From Asterella californica (Eukaryota > Streptophyta > Marchantiopsida > Marchantiales > Aytoniaceae), in the NCBI GenBank assembly GCA_036924285.1, contig JAYKYS010000007.1, positions 2,170,001-2,234,000 on the forward strand: DNA of 64,000 nt, read 5' to 3'. Position 1 is the first letter of the stretch. The number at the start of each line of letters is the position of its first letter. The notes under the pieces are model-generated. The model was not told where the DNA came from. It ran no database searches and worked only from the letters and a program-made list of their open reading frames with translations. The position numbers and the translations under genes are program-made. Below are positions 24,949 to 36,500 of this stretch, piece after piece.

Positions 24949-27900
24949 TTGTAAGCTGGAAGCTTTCTCCAACTTCGTCCGGAAATGGCCTGCACGGGGT
25001 GATCCCATCACCTCTATTTATGCCGGAAGAAAGTCCAGCTTATGACAGCACCCTCCCTGAGACATCCCCTTTTCCTTGGAGGCGAACTACGTTGTACACT
25101 TGGTCCCTACCTATTGAAGTGTACGGACCAGCACGGGGGAATTTGCACACGGTTTGGGTTTCTGTACCTGGGAGTCATTGTCGCTTCACACTGAAGCTTA
25201 TTACCACGAACGCACTCCCGCTAAAGCCCTTAGTTTGGTCGTGTGGAAGTCTCCAGAGAAGGAAGTCGATCAACTCCTTCGCCGCCGGCTACTGTTTTAC
25301 ACGATCAGAAATAAGCGTGAGCCAGAATTCATCCCCATGCATGAAGGTAGTCGTTGGGGCTGAAGAGAGCGGAAGTTCAGAACAAGGAGCCTTGTCATCC
25401 CAGCCTATGCGAATTTCCAGTTTAGAGACGATTTTAAGGAGGGGAGACTGTCAAGCGGATGCGCGACAGTCCATGTCGCTGAAATCGTCCTGGGCCGGAA
25501 TTCATCCCCATGCATGAAGGAATTCGTCGGGCTGAACGTCTTCTTGCTTTGAATTTGAGAATGTTAGAACGGTAGTTGTCGCTTCACTATGAAGATCTAC
25601 GAGTGAATACTCAGAATCTTGAATTCGTCACACGAATGCTCTGGTTCCGACCCCTATCCAGTATCCGAGCAGACGACTGACCGTGTCTGTGGAAATGTCG
25701 GTTATTCGTATTTACTGCAGCGTGCGATGTAGCAGTAAGATATCAGTAAGTAACTACCCGCAAGCGGACCAGAGGTTGGACCAATGAATTCTTATGTGAA
25801 GTGTGCAGTGTGTTGAGTAACTTGGATGGACATGGGAAAGAGCAGTGCAGTTGAGGTTAGGGTTAGAACACGGGAGCAATATCCTAAGGGCTAGCTGCAT
25901 AGAAAACGCAAAGTTGAGGTCCCTGTTATTAGTTGAAGGCACATGGCGGAGTAGAGCAGGATCACTGGTCGTGGTCAGACCTGCGTGTCTCTGGCCTGTC
26001 TGTCCCAAAGAGGGCAGGATGCCGCCGTCTTTCTCCAATTTTGAGGACAGCCGTATATGATTAAATCATCACTTTGTCTGTAGATGCTGTTGCCCGAAAC
26101 AGTCAGGGCATACTGTCGAAATGCTTGCGAGGTTGGATTACATCATCCGCTTCAGCTATCATTAGTTGCAGTGAGAAGTGTGAGTGGTACGTACTGAGGA
26201 GTTTGTCAACCATTATCAGTTACGTGTTCGATCATTATGTACATGTTTCTTCGTGAATATAAGGAGAGCAAGTTACGGATTTAGCGGACGTAGATAGAGC
26301 TGGTTGGTTGAGGTTATTTGTCATCCCGAGGAGCTAATTCTGGGAGCCAAGTTTCGCCCACGGTAAACAGCGGCAGAATCTTTTACACTTCGAACTAAAC
26401 GTCCATGAAAGTTAGCAGGATGTTAGTCCTTGTATTGTAGAAGTTCTCTTCCCAGATTCTTGGTACGTAAAAGTTGTCCGGTATGTAGAATCAGGTTAGT
26501 GAGTGAGTGAGAGAGTGAGGAGTGAGTGTCACCGTGAGTGAGGTGTTAGGCATTCCATCTGATTCGTGAAGTTGTACCCGAGGGAGGAGTAATAGTATTC
26601 TTATTTTCAACTAAAAGAACCATCCTCAAGGAAAAGGTTCTGCAACAAGTACGGAAGGCACTGGCAAAGAAGGAAAGGAGGCGGTTATATTACTTCTCCC
26701 CTGCAGAAGGGGAAACGAACCAGCAGGCAGGTAGTTCCAGTTGGGGAATGGAGTACCTCAGTGAACGACTGTTACGCAAGAGTCTGTGGAGGCGACCTCA
26801 CATTGTCTCAGGTCCTTGTTCTACCGCTAGACTTGATCTCGGTCACCGTGAAGTTCAAGGTGTGAGATCTTTTAGTATTTTAGACTTGAACTTGAGTCTT
26901 GAGTGATGTGCAGACTTCGAACTTATTACTATCCGCATGATCTACTCAATGTCAGATATGGATGGATTATGACAATCTTGTACAATAATTTTCTAGAAAC
27001 GAGGATGAGGCAAACGAAGAATATCTAGAACAAAGGTTTTAGATAGAGGATCATCCCGCACGCTGTCAGTCTTGTGCTTAATAACGGCGGGCGGTTAAAT
27101 GTCAATGAATCTCATTGACTGAAATGAAGATGGAGAAACAAACGAGAGAAGCCGTAACATGATCCGACTGTGTGGTGAAATCTCCAGTGCGTAAAGGCCC
27201 TCCCCGAATCGATGTGTTTATGGGAGAGAATTTATGGCAGAGAATAGGTGGTACGCTTACCTGCTATCCTCCGCGTAGAAAGGGACTAACCATACAGGTT
27301 GTAGTCCGTCTCGATAGTATTTGTTGACTGTCGGAACGATTTATTATCAATGTAGCAGAATCCTGAACGGATGCATCAAGTATATGTACCTGGATAGTTA
27401 ACGGTACATACGCCTGATGGGAAATTTTGCTTTCGCTCAGTTCTGGCTGCCGGTGTGGAGACAAGTCATCCAACTGCGAAGGAGAAAGCAATTACTTCGA
27501 TAGCATGAGATCGAACGTGAGAACTAATCCTGTATACACCTTATTTGTGTACCATATCCACTTCCGGCACTCGATGCCAGTGTCATGATATTCATATCCG
27601 TCTCCGTCCTGATAGGACAGCAAAGTGTTTATGCGGCTCCCTTTGGGTGATAGCCCCGTGCTCTCGAACAATGGGAGGTATGCTTCTCTTGCGTTCAGAA
27701 AAGGAATCTAATAAACTCGAACTTTGTGGAATCTTGGCGTATGCAGAACGTGTGTTTCGGATATCACACCACGCTACGCGACTTTGAGAGATCTCGTCCT
27801 CGGTAACTTAACTCTTGTACAGACCCGATCAGTATTAGCCCGGATACTAACTCCCTCGTGACGTTGCGAAGCTTTGGTCGCGTCGATGACACGACTCTTG

Positions 27901-28899
27901 CAGTGAGTGGCTGACCGTCGTACAGCTGCTTCCTGCCCTGCTTTGCGCAATTCAGTTACAAAACAGAGCCTTGGACTCCGTCTGATACAAGCAAGAGCCG
28001 ATCGTGAATTCCTTGATAAAACCTGGAACGCCACCTACAATCATGTCAATAATTTCACGTGATCTCTCTCTCTCTTCTCCACGCTCGAGCGTCCGTCTGG
28101 TTAGCAGAGCGAGCCCGAAAGTGATCTTTAGTGGTTGGCTCAAAACTTTGTAAGCAGTTCTTACTCCACTCCTTCTCTTTCTCAAAGGGAAAAATTGGCG
28201 GGAAACAATGGCCCTCTGTGATTACAGCTCTGCTTGCTTGCTCGACTGTAGGTCAGGAGCATGCATCAATTTCCGGCTGTCAGAGTTACTATATAGAGCC
28301 CTTCAGACTAAGCAGCGCCCTCATGTATTCTCTGTACGGCGCTGAGGTTTTATCGGGTGCAATATACTATGTACTATGCGAATTTCGTGTCTCACTCTCT
28401 CTCTCACTCAAGCTTGATAGCCAATTCGAATCGCCCAGTGGTGAATGGCGCGTTCATGTCAAGGCGAACAAGGAGCTATCGGCAGATAAGAGGAACAGCC
28501 GTTGAGCTCAACCCAGCAGGTAACAAATTTGCTTCCAATCATCACTGACTACCCCGTGGATTACAGGCATACAGCAAGCCTCGACAACGACACTGGTCCC
28601 AAGAGCTCAGTCACTGATTCCCCCGGCCCAATGCAGGTAGACGGGGGAAGGAAGCAAGGAAGCTCAGAACAGAGGAGAGGTTGACTGGGTCGCTCGCTTG
28701 CAGACCCAGTTGGAAAACTCTCCCAAGGCCTCCTCCCCCCTGGCACTGGACGCGAGATGAAATGTTCATAATTCGATTGGGTTCACCTGTCGACATTGCC
28801 TCGTTCCGGAGAGGTAAGGTGGTCGATCAGTCAGGGATAATCCTCCTGAATTGATTCATTCCAGCATATGGATCTGGCATCTTGTACCAAGAAAAGATC
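24949..28899. other. Intergenic stretch between two convergent genes
   Basis: No recognisable gene across nearly 4 kb. It must hold the 3' ends of both flanking transcripts. A 23-base direct repeat containing TTCATCCCCATGCATGAAGG occurs at 25325-25347 and 25498-25520. A GAGT-rich simple repeat is at about 26499-26545, and a short CT tract is near 28060-28075. Confidence 0.5.
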
Positions 28900-30774
28900 T
28901 CACCAGAGTAGATCAGCAGTGGAATCAGACGTCAGAGGAAATTCTTTCCTTCCGCTGGTGTTTCTGCTAATGAGCTGCAATCCATCGAGCGCATCTATCT
29001 CTAGACATTTCTGAATGTAAGGCACCACTTCCGAAATGCGCTTCTTGTCTAAATTACGATCGTAAGGGCATGAATACACTTGATCCGCTTCCTGATAGCA
29101 GACGTCGACCGTCTGCCCCCGCTGGCAAGGCTGCCGAGAAGCGGAACCAGAATCATCTTTCCGGAACTCCAGAATCCATGGCACGAGATTCCCATAAGCT
29201 TGCGCTAGGCCCCCGAAAGTCGACAGCGGAGTGACCAACAGATCATCGCAAAAGCTCAACAACATGATCTCTGTCAAAGACTGTCGATCGACCTCCAGTC
29301 CATACGCTTGATTCATTTCGTTCGACAGCTGCGCGAGGCTCACCTCTTCTCCTTTCGACTTTGGATCCGGAAGGTAGTGCTCCTTTGCGAAATCTGCGAA
29401 CCCTGTGAACAACGAAGCCACGAATAATTTGACCAGCGATCTCGATCGGTCTGCACTCTTTCGCGCCAGGTGCGATTCAAGCGTGGCATTTTGCATTTCG
29501 TCCACGAGGGACGGCAGGAAATCGTTGTCCAGTCCGCACTTCAGAACTCTCTGATTTATGAGGCTGTTCATTTTCACGTACTCCTCCATATTGTGCCTGA
29601 ATCGGATCTGCAGACCGACACGACGATCTGCTTCTTTCAAGTGCTGGGCGTCGGCAATTACTACTCGGCTCCAGACCGCATCGTTCGGAAGCATAAGCGA
29701 CCTGAGGATCCGAGTGAGTACGAGTCTGCTGGGAAACAGCTCTTCCAAAGTGCCCCGAAACGCCGGGATGGCGAAAAGCTTGGGAATCGTGTACAAACAG
29801 CCCGTGAAGTAGAGCCATGTCACGCCCTTGAAGCTCTCCTGTTCTGCGTCGCAGAAGAATCTGCTGGCGGGCTGATACTGGTACTGCTCCATGGAGGAAG
29901 CGTACAGCTTCGAACCGGGAGGATCATTCGCGGAGTCCTTAAGATTTTGATCCAGCTCCTGGTACACGTCTTGGTGAATTGTCCACAAGTGCCGAAACGC
30001 ATTCCCCCATGGAGGCAACGGGAATTGGTTCGAATCGAGGAGCCATGACGATCCCACGAAGGGCTCGCACATGAGCTCCGGCACGAGAGTCGAGGTCGGC
30101 ACGAGCACCACTCGCTGGGTCAGGATGGCGTACAGGACGGTGTTGGTGAGAGCTATGATCTTGTTGCCCAGGCCCCCTCCTTCGGAATAGTCTGCGATGG
30201 CGAATTTGCAACCGGTGATGTCGCTTTTGGACTGGAAGTACTGCTGGAGATTCCGGCGACCGACTCGACGCAGACATACGCGATGGAGTTTGGAGTACTC
30301 CTCGAGCACTGCGTCCCAGAGCCCGTCGTCCTCTTCCACATCGTTGGCCCACCTCCTGCGCTTGTACATGGCCTTGAGCTCCAGACGACTTTTGCACGAG
30401 TTGTCACGATTCCACCTCTCGCGCTCCTCGCCCGTGAAATCCATAAGAGAGTACTCGCCTCTGGCAGCTGCTTGAGCCGTGTCTCGTAGCGTGCTGATCA
30501 GCTCTTCCACGGAGGGCCTCGTCGCTTGTGACTGCCTATTGTCCAGCAGAGATTCTTCCTCGCGCCCAGAATAATCGTCTGAAGAAGAATAAGAGGCCAC
30601 CGACAGCGCTGTCTGAAGTAAAACGGCCATGTCTGGCGAATTGTCATAATTTCCCCCAATGTGAGGAACACGCAGCAGCCTTGCAATCACCAAGCAGAAG
30701 AGGATTAGCGCCAAGGTCACCACTGACATAAACTTCGACTTCCTTCCATTTCGACCACAATTATTGTTCGTCAT
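28900..30774 (-). CDS. GT37 family fucosyltransferase (xyloglucan/AGP fucosyltransferase-like)
   Basis: An uninterrupted 624-codon frame from ATG (30774) to TGA. It is a type II Golgi membrane protein: a short basic N-terminus, one hydrophobic anchor at about residues 16-32, then a Ser/acidic stem to about 110 and the catalytic domain. Family signatures are present in order: a GGGLGNK motif at 199-205, GLQIR at 387-391 (the GDP-fucose-binding type motif), and an STFGG...PWIL block at about 518-534. Many cysteines suit a lumenal domain. Members transfer L-fucose from GDP-fucose to galactose of xyloglucan side chains or to arabinogalactan proteins; which substrate is used here cannot be told from sequence. 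The leader just before the ATG is a purine-rich GGAA tandem repeat. Length is slightly above the 500-600 residues usual for the family because of the longer stem. It is intronless. Confidence 0.92.
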   Translation of the reverse strand: MTNNNCGRNGRKSKFMSVVTLALILFCLVIARLLRVPHIGGNYDNSPDMAVLLQTALSVASYSSSDDYSGREEESLLDNRQSQATRPSVEELISTLRDTAQAAARGEYSLMDFTGEERERWNRDNSCKSRLELKAMYKRRRWANDVEEDDGLWDAVLEEYSKLHRVCLRRVGRRNLQQYFQSKSDITGCKFAIADYSEGGGLGNKIIALTNTVLYAILTQRVVLVPTSTLVPELMCEPFVGSSWLLDSNQFPLPPWGNAFRHLWTIHQDVYQELDQNLKDSANDPPGSKLYASSMEQYQYQPASRFFCDAEQESFKGVTWLYFTGCLYTIPKLFAIPAFRGTLEELFPSRLVLTRILRSLMLPNDAVWSRVVIADAQHLKEADRRVGLQIRFRHNMEEYVKMNSLINQRVLKCGLDNDFLPSLVDEMQNATLESHLARKSADRSRSLVKLFVASLFTGFADFAKEHYLPDPKSKGEEVSLAQLSNEMNQAYGLEVDRQSLTEIMLLSFCDDLLVTPLSTFGGLAQAYGNLVPWILEFRKDDSGSASRQPCQRGQTVDVCYQEADQVYSCPYDRNLDKKRISEVVPYIQKCLEIDALDGLQLISRNTSGRKEFPLTSDSTADLLW

Positions 30775-33118
30775 TTTCCTTCCTTCCTTCCTCCTTTTCC
30801 CGATTGCTCCGCCCTGCTCCTCGAGCTACTTACTGCTCACTAAGTGTTCTACTTGGCTTCTCTCGCGTTATATTACAGCATATCGAACAGCACCGAAATT
30901 CTATTTTGCTCGTGCCTAGCCAGCCTGCCACCGGCTACTAATCGAGACTGACCGATCTTCCTGCCTGAATTAACAGTCGAATCGGGCATGGAGGACCAAA
31001 GCAGGGGATCTCCTTCTTGCTGTCGAAGACCTGTTAGTGCTGCTGGAGGACGTCTAGGCACCAAAGTCTTGAGACCTGAGAGAAGGCAAAGAAGTTGGCG
31101 ATATAATCCACAATCCTGTTACATAAAGTAATTGTAAACGAAGCAGATGTGCTTTACTTTGCCGTCTGGACATCATTGTCACTGGCAGCAAGTGCAGCTT
31201 GAACGATTTACTGTTACTAGTATTGACCACGGCACTGCATCCGGGTAGAGCGATCCGTAAGAAATTTCTTCTCCGTCCACCGGATCCGAACTCCAATTCA
31301 TCTGTCAGGCACGCACTAACGCACGCACTTCAGCAGTACTGTGCTCGCTTTCTTCCGAACTCTCCTTTCCTGCTCTTCTTCTCTTCTTCTTCCCTGGTTC
31401 CCTTCCTGCCTACAGTGCGTTACAACCAACGGCGAGTTTAATTCAGAAATCTCTATCAGCACCCGCTCGCTGCTGCGGATTGCACCGTGATCAAAACCTC
31501 CCAAACTCGAGATCTAACTTATACCCACAGAGAGAAAGAGAGATCATCCGGATGAAGCTTCTACTGACACGCTCGAGCCTGCAAGAATGTAAATTAAATT
31601 TTGGGGTGCTTCGATCCGTCCGCGGAAATTCTTCCGATCTACTGGTTTCTGAAGCACTAGAGAGTGTGCATCAGGTACAAGAGCAGTGAGCTCAACGAGA
31701 CATTTTTTGGGTTGATTGGATTGGAAAAGGAAGGAATGAATGAAGATCGAGGGCTGCTGGATGCTATGTGCGTGTGCAAGGCGCTGGGTCGGAGTCCGAG
31801 CGGATTGAGAGTCCTGCTCTTGATATTGATAATGATGCTGCTGCTCAGTAGGCAGGAGAGGAGGCAGATCCTTCTGAACCATCGACTGAGAGCTGAATTC
31901 GAAGAACTTGAACATCTTCTAGTACGAGGAAAGGGGAGAAGAAGGCGGAGGGGATGCCTCGATTCACATAACCGTCACCTGTTTGCCTCACGTCCGCCTT
32001 CTGCCAGACATAACCGGACGACTTTCTTCTTTAGCTCCGCCTGCTCTCTTCTTCCGTACGGGATCTTCCGCTGAGCAGGGGATTTTCCTCCAGAGTAGAG
32101 CAGCTGTACAGCTCTCCTCGTCTTCTCCTTTCCTCGCCTGTCGCCTGTCGTCGACCGATCGACCGATCGACCTGCATTCGTTGCAAAGCTGACCGGGAGA
32201 ACTTGACATTTCATTCCAGTAAGTACCAAACCTAAGGATCAACAGAAACCGGTCTCCTGTAGTCGCGCTACCTGCAGACTCTATCATCAGCCGACCACTC
32301 ACCGGGATCGGTGAAAGGTCACAAGGCAGGCGCTGGCGCTGCCTCGCATGACTTCTCTCGCGAAACTGGGCCGGAGAACAGGCAGTACGCCGATCATCCG
32401 CTTTCCTCTGACTCCATGACCGACTGACCGCGACTTCCAAGACATCCGTCCGCACAACCCTGTTTGCCGTGGGAAGTGACTACTTTTTCGTCCAGTACGA
32501 GCCGCTCTGAAACAATGCAAAATTTTGCGAAAATATAATACCCCGCACTATATTTTCTCAAGCATAGACTTGTCGCAATAAATTGAATATGTTGTCCCGT
32601 TTGACGTCCACGTGAAACCACCGGTGAGTTCGTAAGAATATACTTGTGAATGCCACCTTGGTTTCTTGAGGTTAGTTTTCTGGGTTGTAAAGCTTGAAGG
32701 TTAGAGAGTGTATACAGTTGAACTGTTTGTGAACTGATCTAGATTAATCAAGAATAATTTTGAATATATCGAAGCTAATCAAAGAGTCTACCCTCTAGTA
32801 TGTTTCTGAACTTAGCCATCAAGAATTTATTCTGAAACTAAATTTAATGAAATATTTGTAAAATTGAATAAAACAAAAGTTAATAAAACACATAAACAAA
32901 TGATGATGTAACGCAGAAACGTAAAAGTATTAGAACCAGATGTGCACACACTCAAGAAGAGATGAGAAGTTGGAGATTCAAGGAGATAAATGTGGTCCAA
33001 AGTCACAAATTCAACCAGTGCACTACGCACCTCAAGCCTAGATTCTCCAGATCGTATAGTGTTCAACCCCCCATCATAAAGTCCATTATCCGTCTATGTT
33101 CTATAATGATCATAAGGT
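30775..33118. other. 5' flank of the fucosyltransferase gene
   Basis: No recognisable gene. A CCTT tandem repeat at about 30778-30793 (GGAA in the sense of the fucosyltransferase) abuts the start codon. Pyrimidine-rich stretches occur around 31360-31400. The promoter presumably lies here, but I could not place a TATA element with confidence. Confidence 0.45.
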
Positions 33119-33531
33119 CTGTGATCCTTAAGCTTGCTACTGGTCTTGTCACTCGGGGTAAACCTCTGATGATCTTTGATGAGGCGCATCATAGAACTAT
33201 GAGGGCTTAGCTAAATCCAACTCTCAACATACTCATATCATTTTCTCATTCGGGACATTTGATTTACTGCAATTTACGAGGAATAAGTCAGATAAAAAAC
33301 ATCAGTCAATGCTAGATGTTTCTATCTTTGACTCTACTCTAATAATTTGAATTCTTCTAGAAGTATAAAGAAATATTTGAAAAAGAATCTCAGATTTTAT
33401 AAGACAAAGTACACATAATTGAGCCAAAAATATCACAACACTCTTGATTGTTTGACCTTAAGCTTCTACAACCAATAAAATTTAGTCACGCATAAGAAAA
33501 TAGTGTATTATTTACCTACTTGTCATCTTAT
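33119..33531 (-). mobile_element. Family E LTR-like repeat, left copy, part 1
   Basis: This segment aligns with 63229-63775, sharing blocks such as GATGAGGCGCATCATAGAA, CTCTCAACATACTCATATCA, TTGTTTGACCTTAAGCTTC and ACTACTTGTCATCTTAT. It lacks about 150 bases present in the right-hand copy. It stops exactly at the CTTAT target duplication of the giant element, and the match resumes after that element at 61859. The minus orientation is inferred from the gag-like frame at 62236-62586. Confidence 0.75.
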
Positions 33532-36500
33532 TGTGGTGCCCACAAATTACAGTGTTCACGAATTTTTGAAATTTTTGAGATTAATGACTTGTTTATATAA
33601 CTGAAGAAGCGTTGTTACTTAAGGTTACGTCTTCCTTAACAGGAAGATGATCTTAAGAGCTGTTTGTAATAAGAAGTTGACTTCTTCAGAAGACGACTGT
33701 CTTCGGAAGACCGTCTTCTCAGTTGCGTCTTCAGAAGATAGGAAGACGGCGGAAGATGGGAAGACGGCGGAAGACACCTGTCTTCCGGAAGACACCGATC
33801 ACGAAGGCCTGACCACGAGTTTTCGGGTAAACAAGTAGGTGTACCTACTGTAGCGCACCGAATAGGTAGGTAGGTCAGGAAGACACCAAGAACGAGAACC
33901 CCTAATCTGCGGGGAAGATGCGTGAGGAAGCACATTAGCCACCTTCCAACTTCCCGCAGCACAGTGCGTCTGAAGAAGATCGATTGAGAAAGTGAACTTC
34001 GAGCTAGCATTGAGAGAGGAATCGAGTAAGACATCGAGGTAGTAGAGAGTACGTTGGCAGCTAGGCGAAGGGTGAAATCGAATTGCGGGAGCACAAACAG
34101 CAGAAAGAGCGAAGGCATTTCTGTGGAGCTTCCGAGAAGTTGACAGTGAAGAGTGGCGAGTAGAAGCAGAGGTGGAATCGAGGTGTGGACCGAAATTGAC
34201 AGCAGGCGCAGTCGTGTGGAGTCGTATCGGAAGCTAGGACGAGAGCCAGAAGCGCGCGGAGGTCGAAGGCAACTCGGGGAGCCGAAGAAGACTGTAGAGG
34301 TTCTTTCCCCTGTTCTTTCCCCTTCCCACTTCTTCTCGCCATTGTCTGGTACTCCCCGCGCTTCCTTAATTGTGTGCAGACAGCCTGATCGATTACCCCA
34401 CCCCCCATCTTTCCTATTGAGACATTGAGACATTGGGCGCGGAAGCGCTGCCCAATTTCTGTCAAGATATCTCCTTGCTTCTTCCCGAGCTCAATTCGAG
34501 CTTCCCTACCCCTAGTCTTCAAATTGACGAACCCAACTATCAATTTCTCTACCCTACTACCTCTCTACCCCCGAAACTTGAAATAGAAGACGATTCGGAA
34601 GATGGGAACATCTTCGGAAGATGCTTCTTGAACTTGACTGTCTTCGGAAGACATCTTCGGAAGACTGTCTTCGGAAGTCGACTGAACACAATTCGTATCA
34701 AGAGTGGATTTGCTTTGCTTTTGTGTTTAGAGAGACTTGATACGAAGCCTGAGTGGTGTGGTGAGTTGTTGTGTTATTTCGAGAAGTTGGAACTCGGGAA
34801 CTAGGCCTGTGCCTCTCGGTCTTCCAAGCTTCTCAACTCCACATCTTCCTAGAGAGACTAGAAGACTGGAAGGCTGGCAAAATGAGCGAGAAGACGCGAG
34901 GGTCCATTCGGGTCTCTTCTGTCCGACCCATAGCAGCCGTTCCTTTTTCTTCCCGAACTTAGAAGAGAGTTGTGAGAAGTATTGCTGGCAGAATCTGGAG
35001 AGAATGGTCGAGGGTCATGTCTTCCCATCATGCAGCAAACTTCTTTTGAGTGCGTATGAGAGGTGAGAAGTCAGAAGAACAGAGTGCACATGTTTTGGGT
35101 CTGTTGTGAGGATAGACTGCGCGTAAGAAGACGAAGGCAGGTGAGACCAGTGAAGGGAAGTCTGACTTCGGGAAGTCTTCCGAGAACGACATTGAATCGG
35201 AAGCTGTCCCAAGTGTCTTCCCAGAGACCACTGTCACCGCAGGAGCCCGCAACCATCTTCTGAACCTTTCTCATACTCTACTTCTCGCATATCTTGTATC
35301 TTCTGATAGGAAGTAGGATGTAATGCAAGGTGGGTTGTCTTCTTGGTAATCCATGCGAGGCCTTGCTTAGATAGGATTGTTTAGATATAGCTCGGAAGAC
35401 GAGAGCTATCTAGGAAGTACTGTTAGAATCCCGGAAGACGGAGTAGCTGTCTTCTGGAAGACTAGTTTCGTCTTCTGAGAGTGGAAGCTAGACTGTGGGC
35501 ACTCGGGAAGGACTGAGCCTTCAGATCATCGTAGGTGCTTGTGGTTTAGTGCAGCAGATCTTCCAGGTATGTCGATGCATCCGCGAGGCCTGGTGTTACC
35601 AGCGACAGAATTGGCCGAAGCCACTCCTTTCCTCAAGGAGTTGGGTCTCGACTTCTTCCTGTGGAACTGGAACCTCGCAGATCAAGGGCTTCTGGAGGAG
35701 GTATGGGCCGCGTTACCACCGCATAACCGTGTACCTGCGAAGGCAGGAGTTGCTCGGGGAAGACCATCTTCCTGGAGAGAAGACTGGTGGCGTAAGGCGT
35801 TTCACAAGCCTGAGACCGAGAACCGAGGATATTGGTACGAGAAGAAGATCTTGCCTAGGATTGTGAGTTCATGGCATGTACCTAGGAGTACCACCTGCCT
35901 TTTCATGGAAGACAGGCAGGGGAGGAACGGTTGGAAGATAGAATCTTACCGGGAGTCGAAGAAGCGACTTCTGACGAAGTTGTTTCTGCATCTTTTTCCC
36001 AAGGGAAAAGCGCAGAAGACGAGATACTTAGGAGATCAGGACGTGGAGTTCCTGGAATCAGTGTGGGATGACAGAGTGCCAATCTACTGGGGCGCGTACA
36101 TCCACAACTATGTACAGACGGAGCTAGCATACTTGGGTACCCCGGCGGGAGGACATCTGACGCCCTTCTTCTGCTACTTGTATGTAGCCATGGGGGATCT
36201 TAGGGAAGATCAGCTGGCAGTGTATGGGCCAACGGAGCGACAGGAGGTGAAGGAGGAGACCTCGGAAGACGATGACCGAGAGGCAGCAGCAACGCCCCCT
36301 CCCACTCTGATGCCACAGCTGAGGCCCGGCTCTCACCAGAAGATGCTTCTGGTGAGGGAAGACGAGTCTAGTGGGTCGGAAGACGCCACGCCAGTGAGGA
36401 AGATGGGTCACAGAAGTGTACCGAGGACACCCATCTCCCTCATCCATTCAGGATCGGAGTCGGACTCGGAGGAAGACTTGCTGAGTACCCGATCGGAGCA

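Noticed and set aside
29470..30048. A 192-codon plus-strand frame
   Set aside because: It is antisense to the fucosyltransferase, which has clear family motifs; this frame has none.
33636..34433. A 265-codon minus-strand frame in the giant LTR
   Set aside because: Low-complexity Ser/Leu/Arg product of the GAAGAC repeats; the corresponding stretch of the 3' LTR does not keep it as a single frame.
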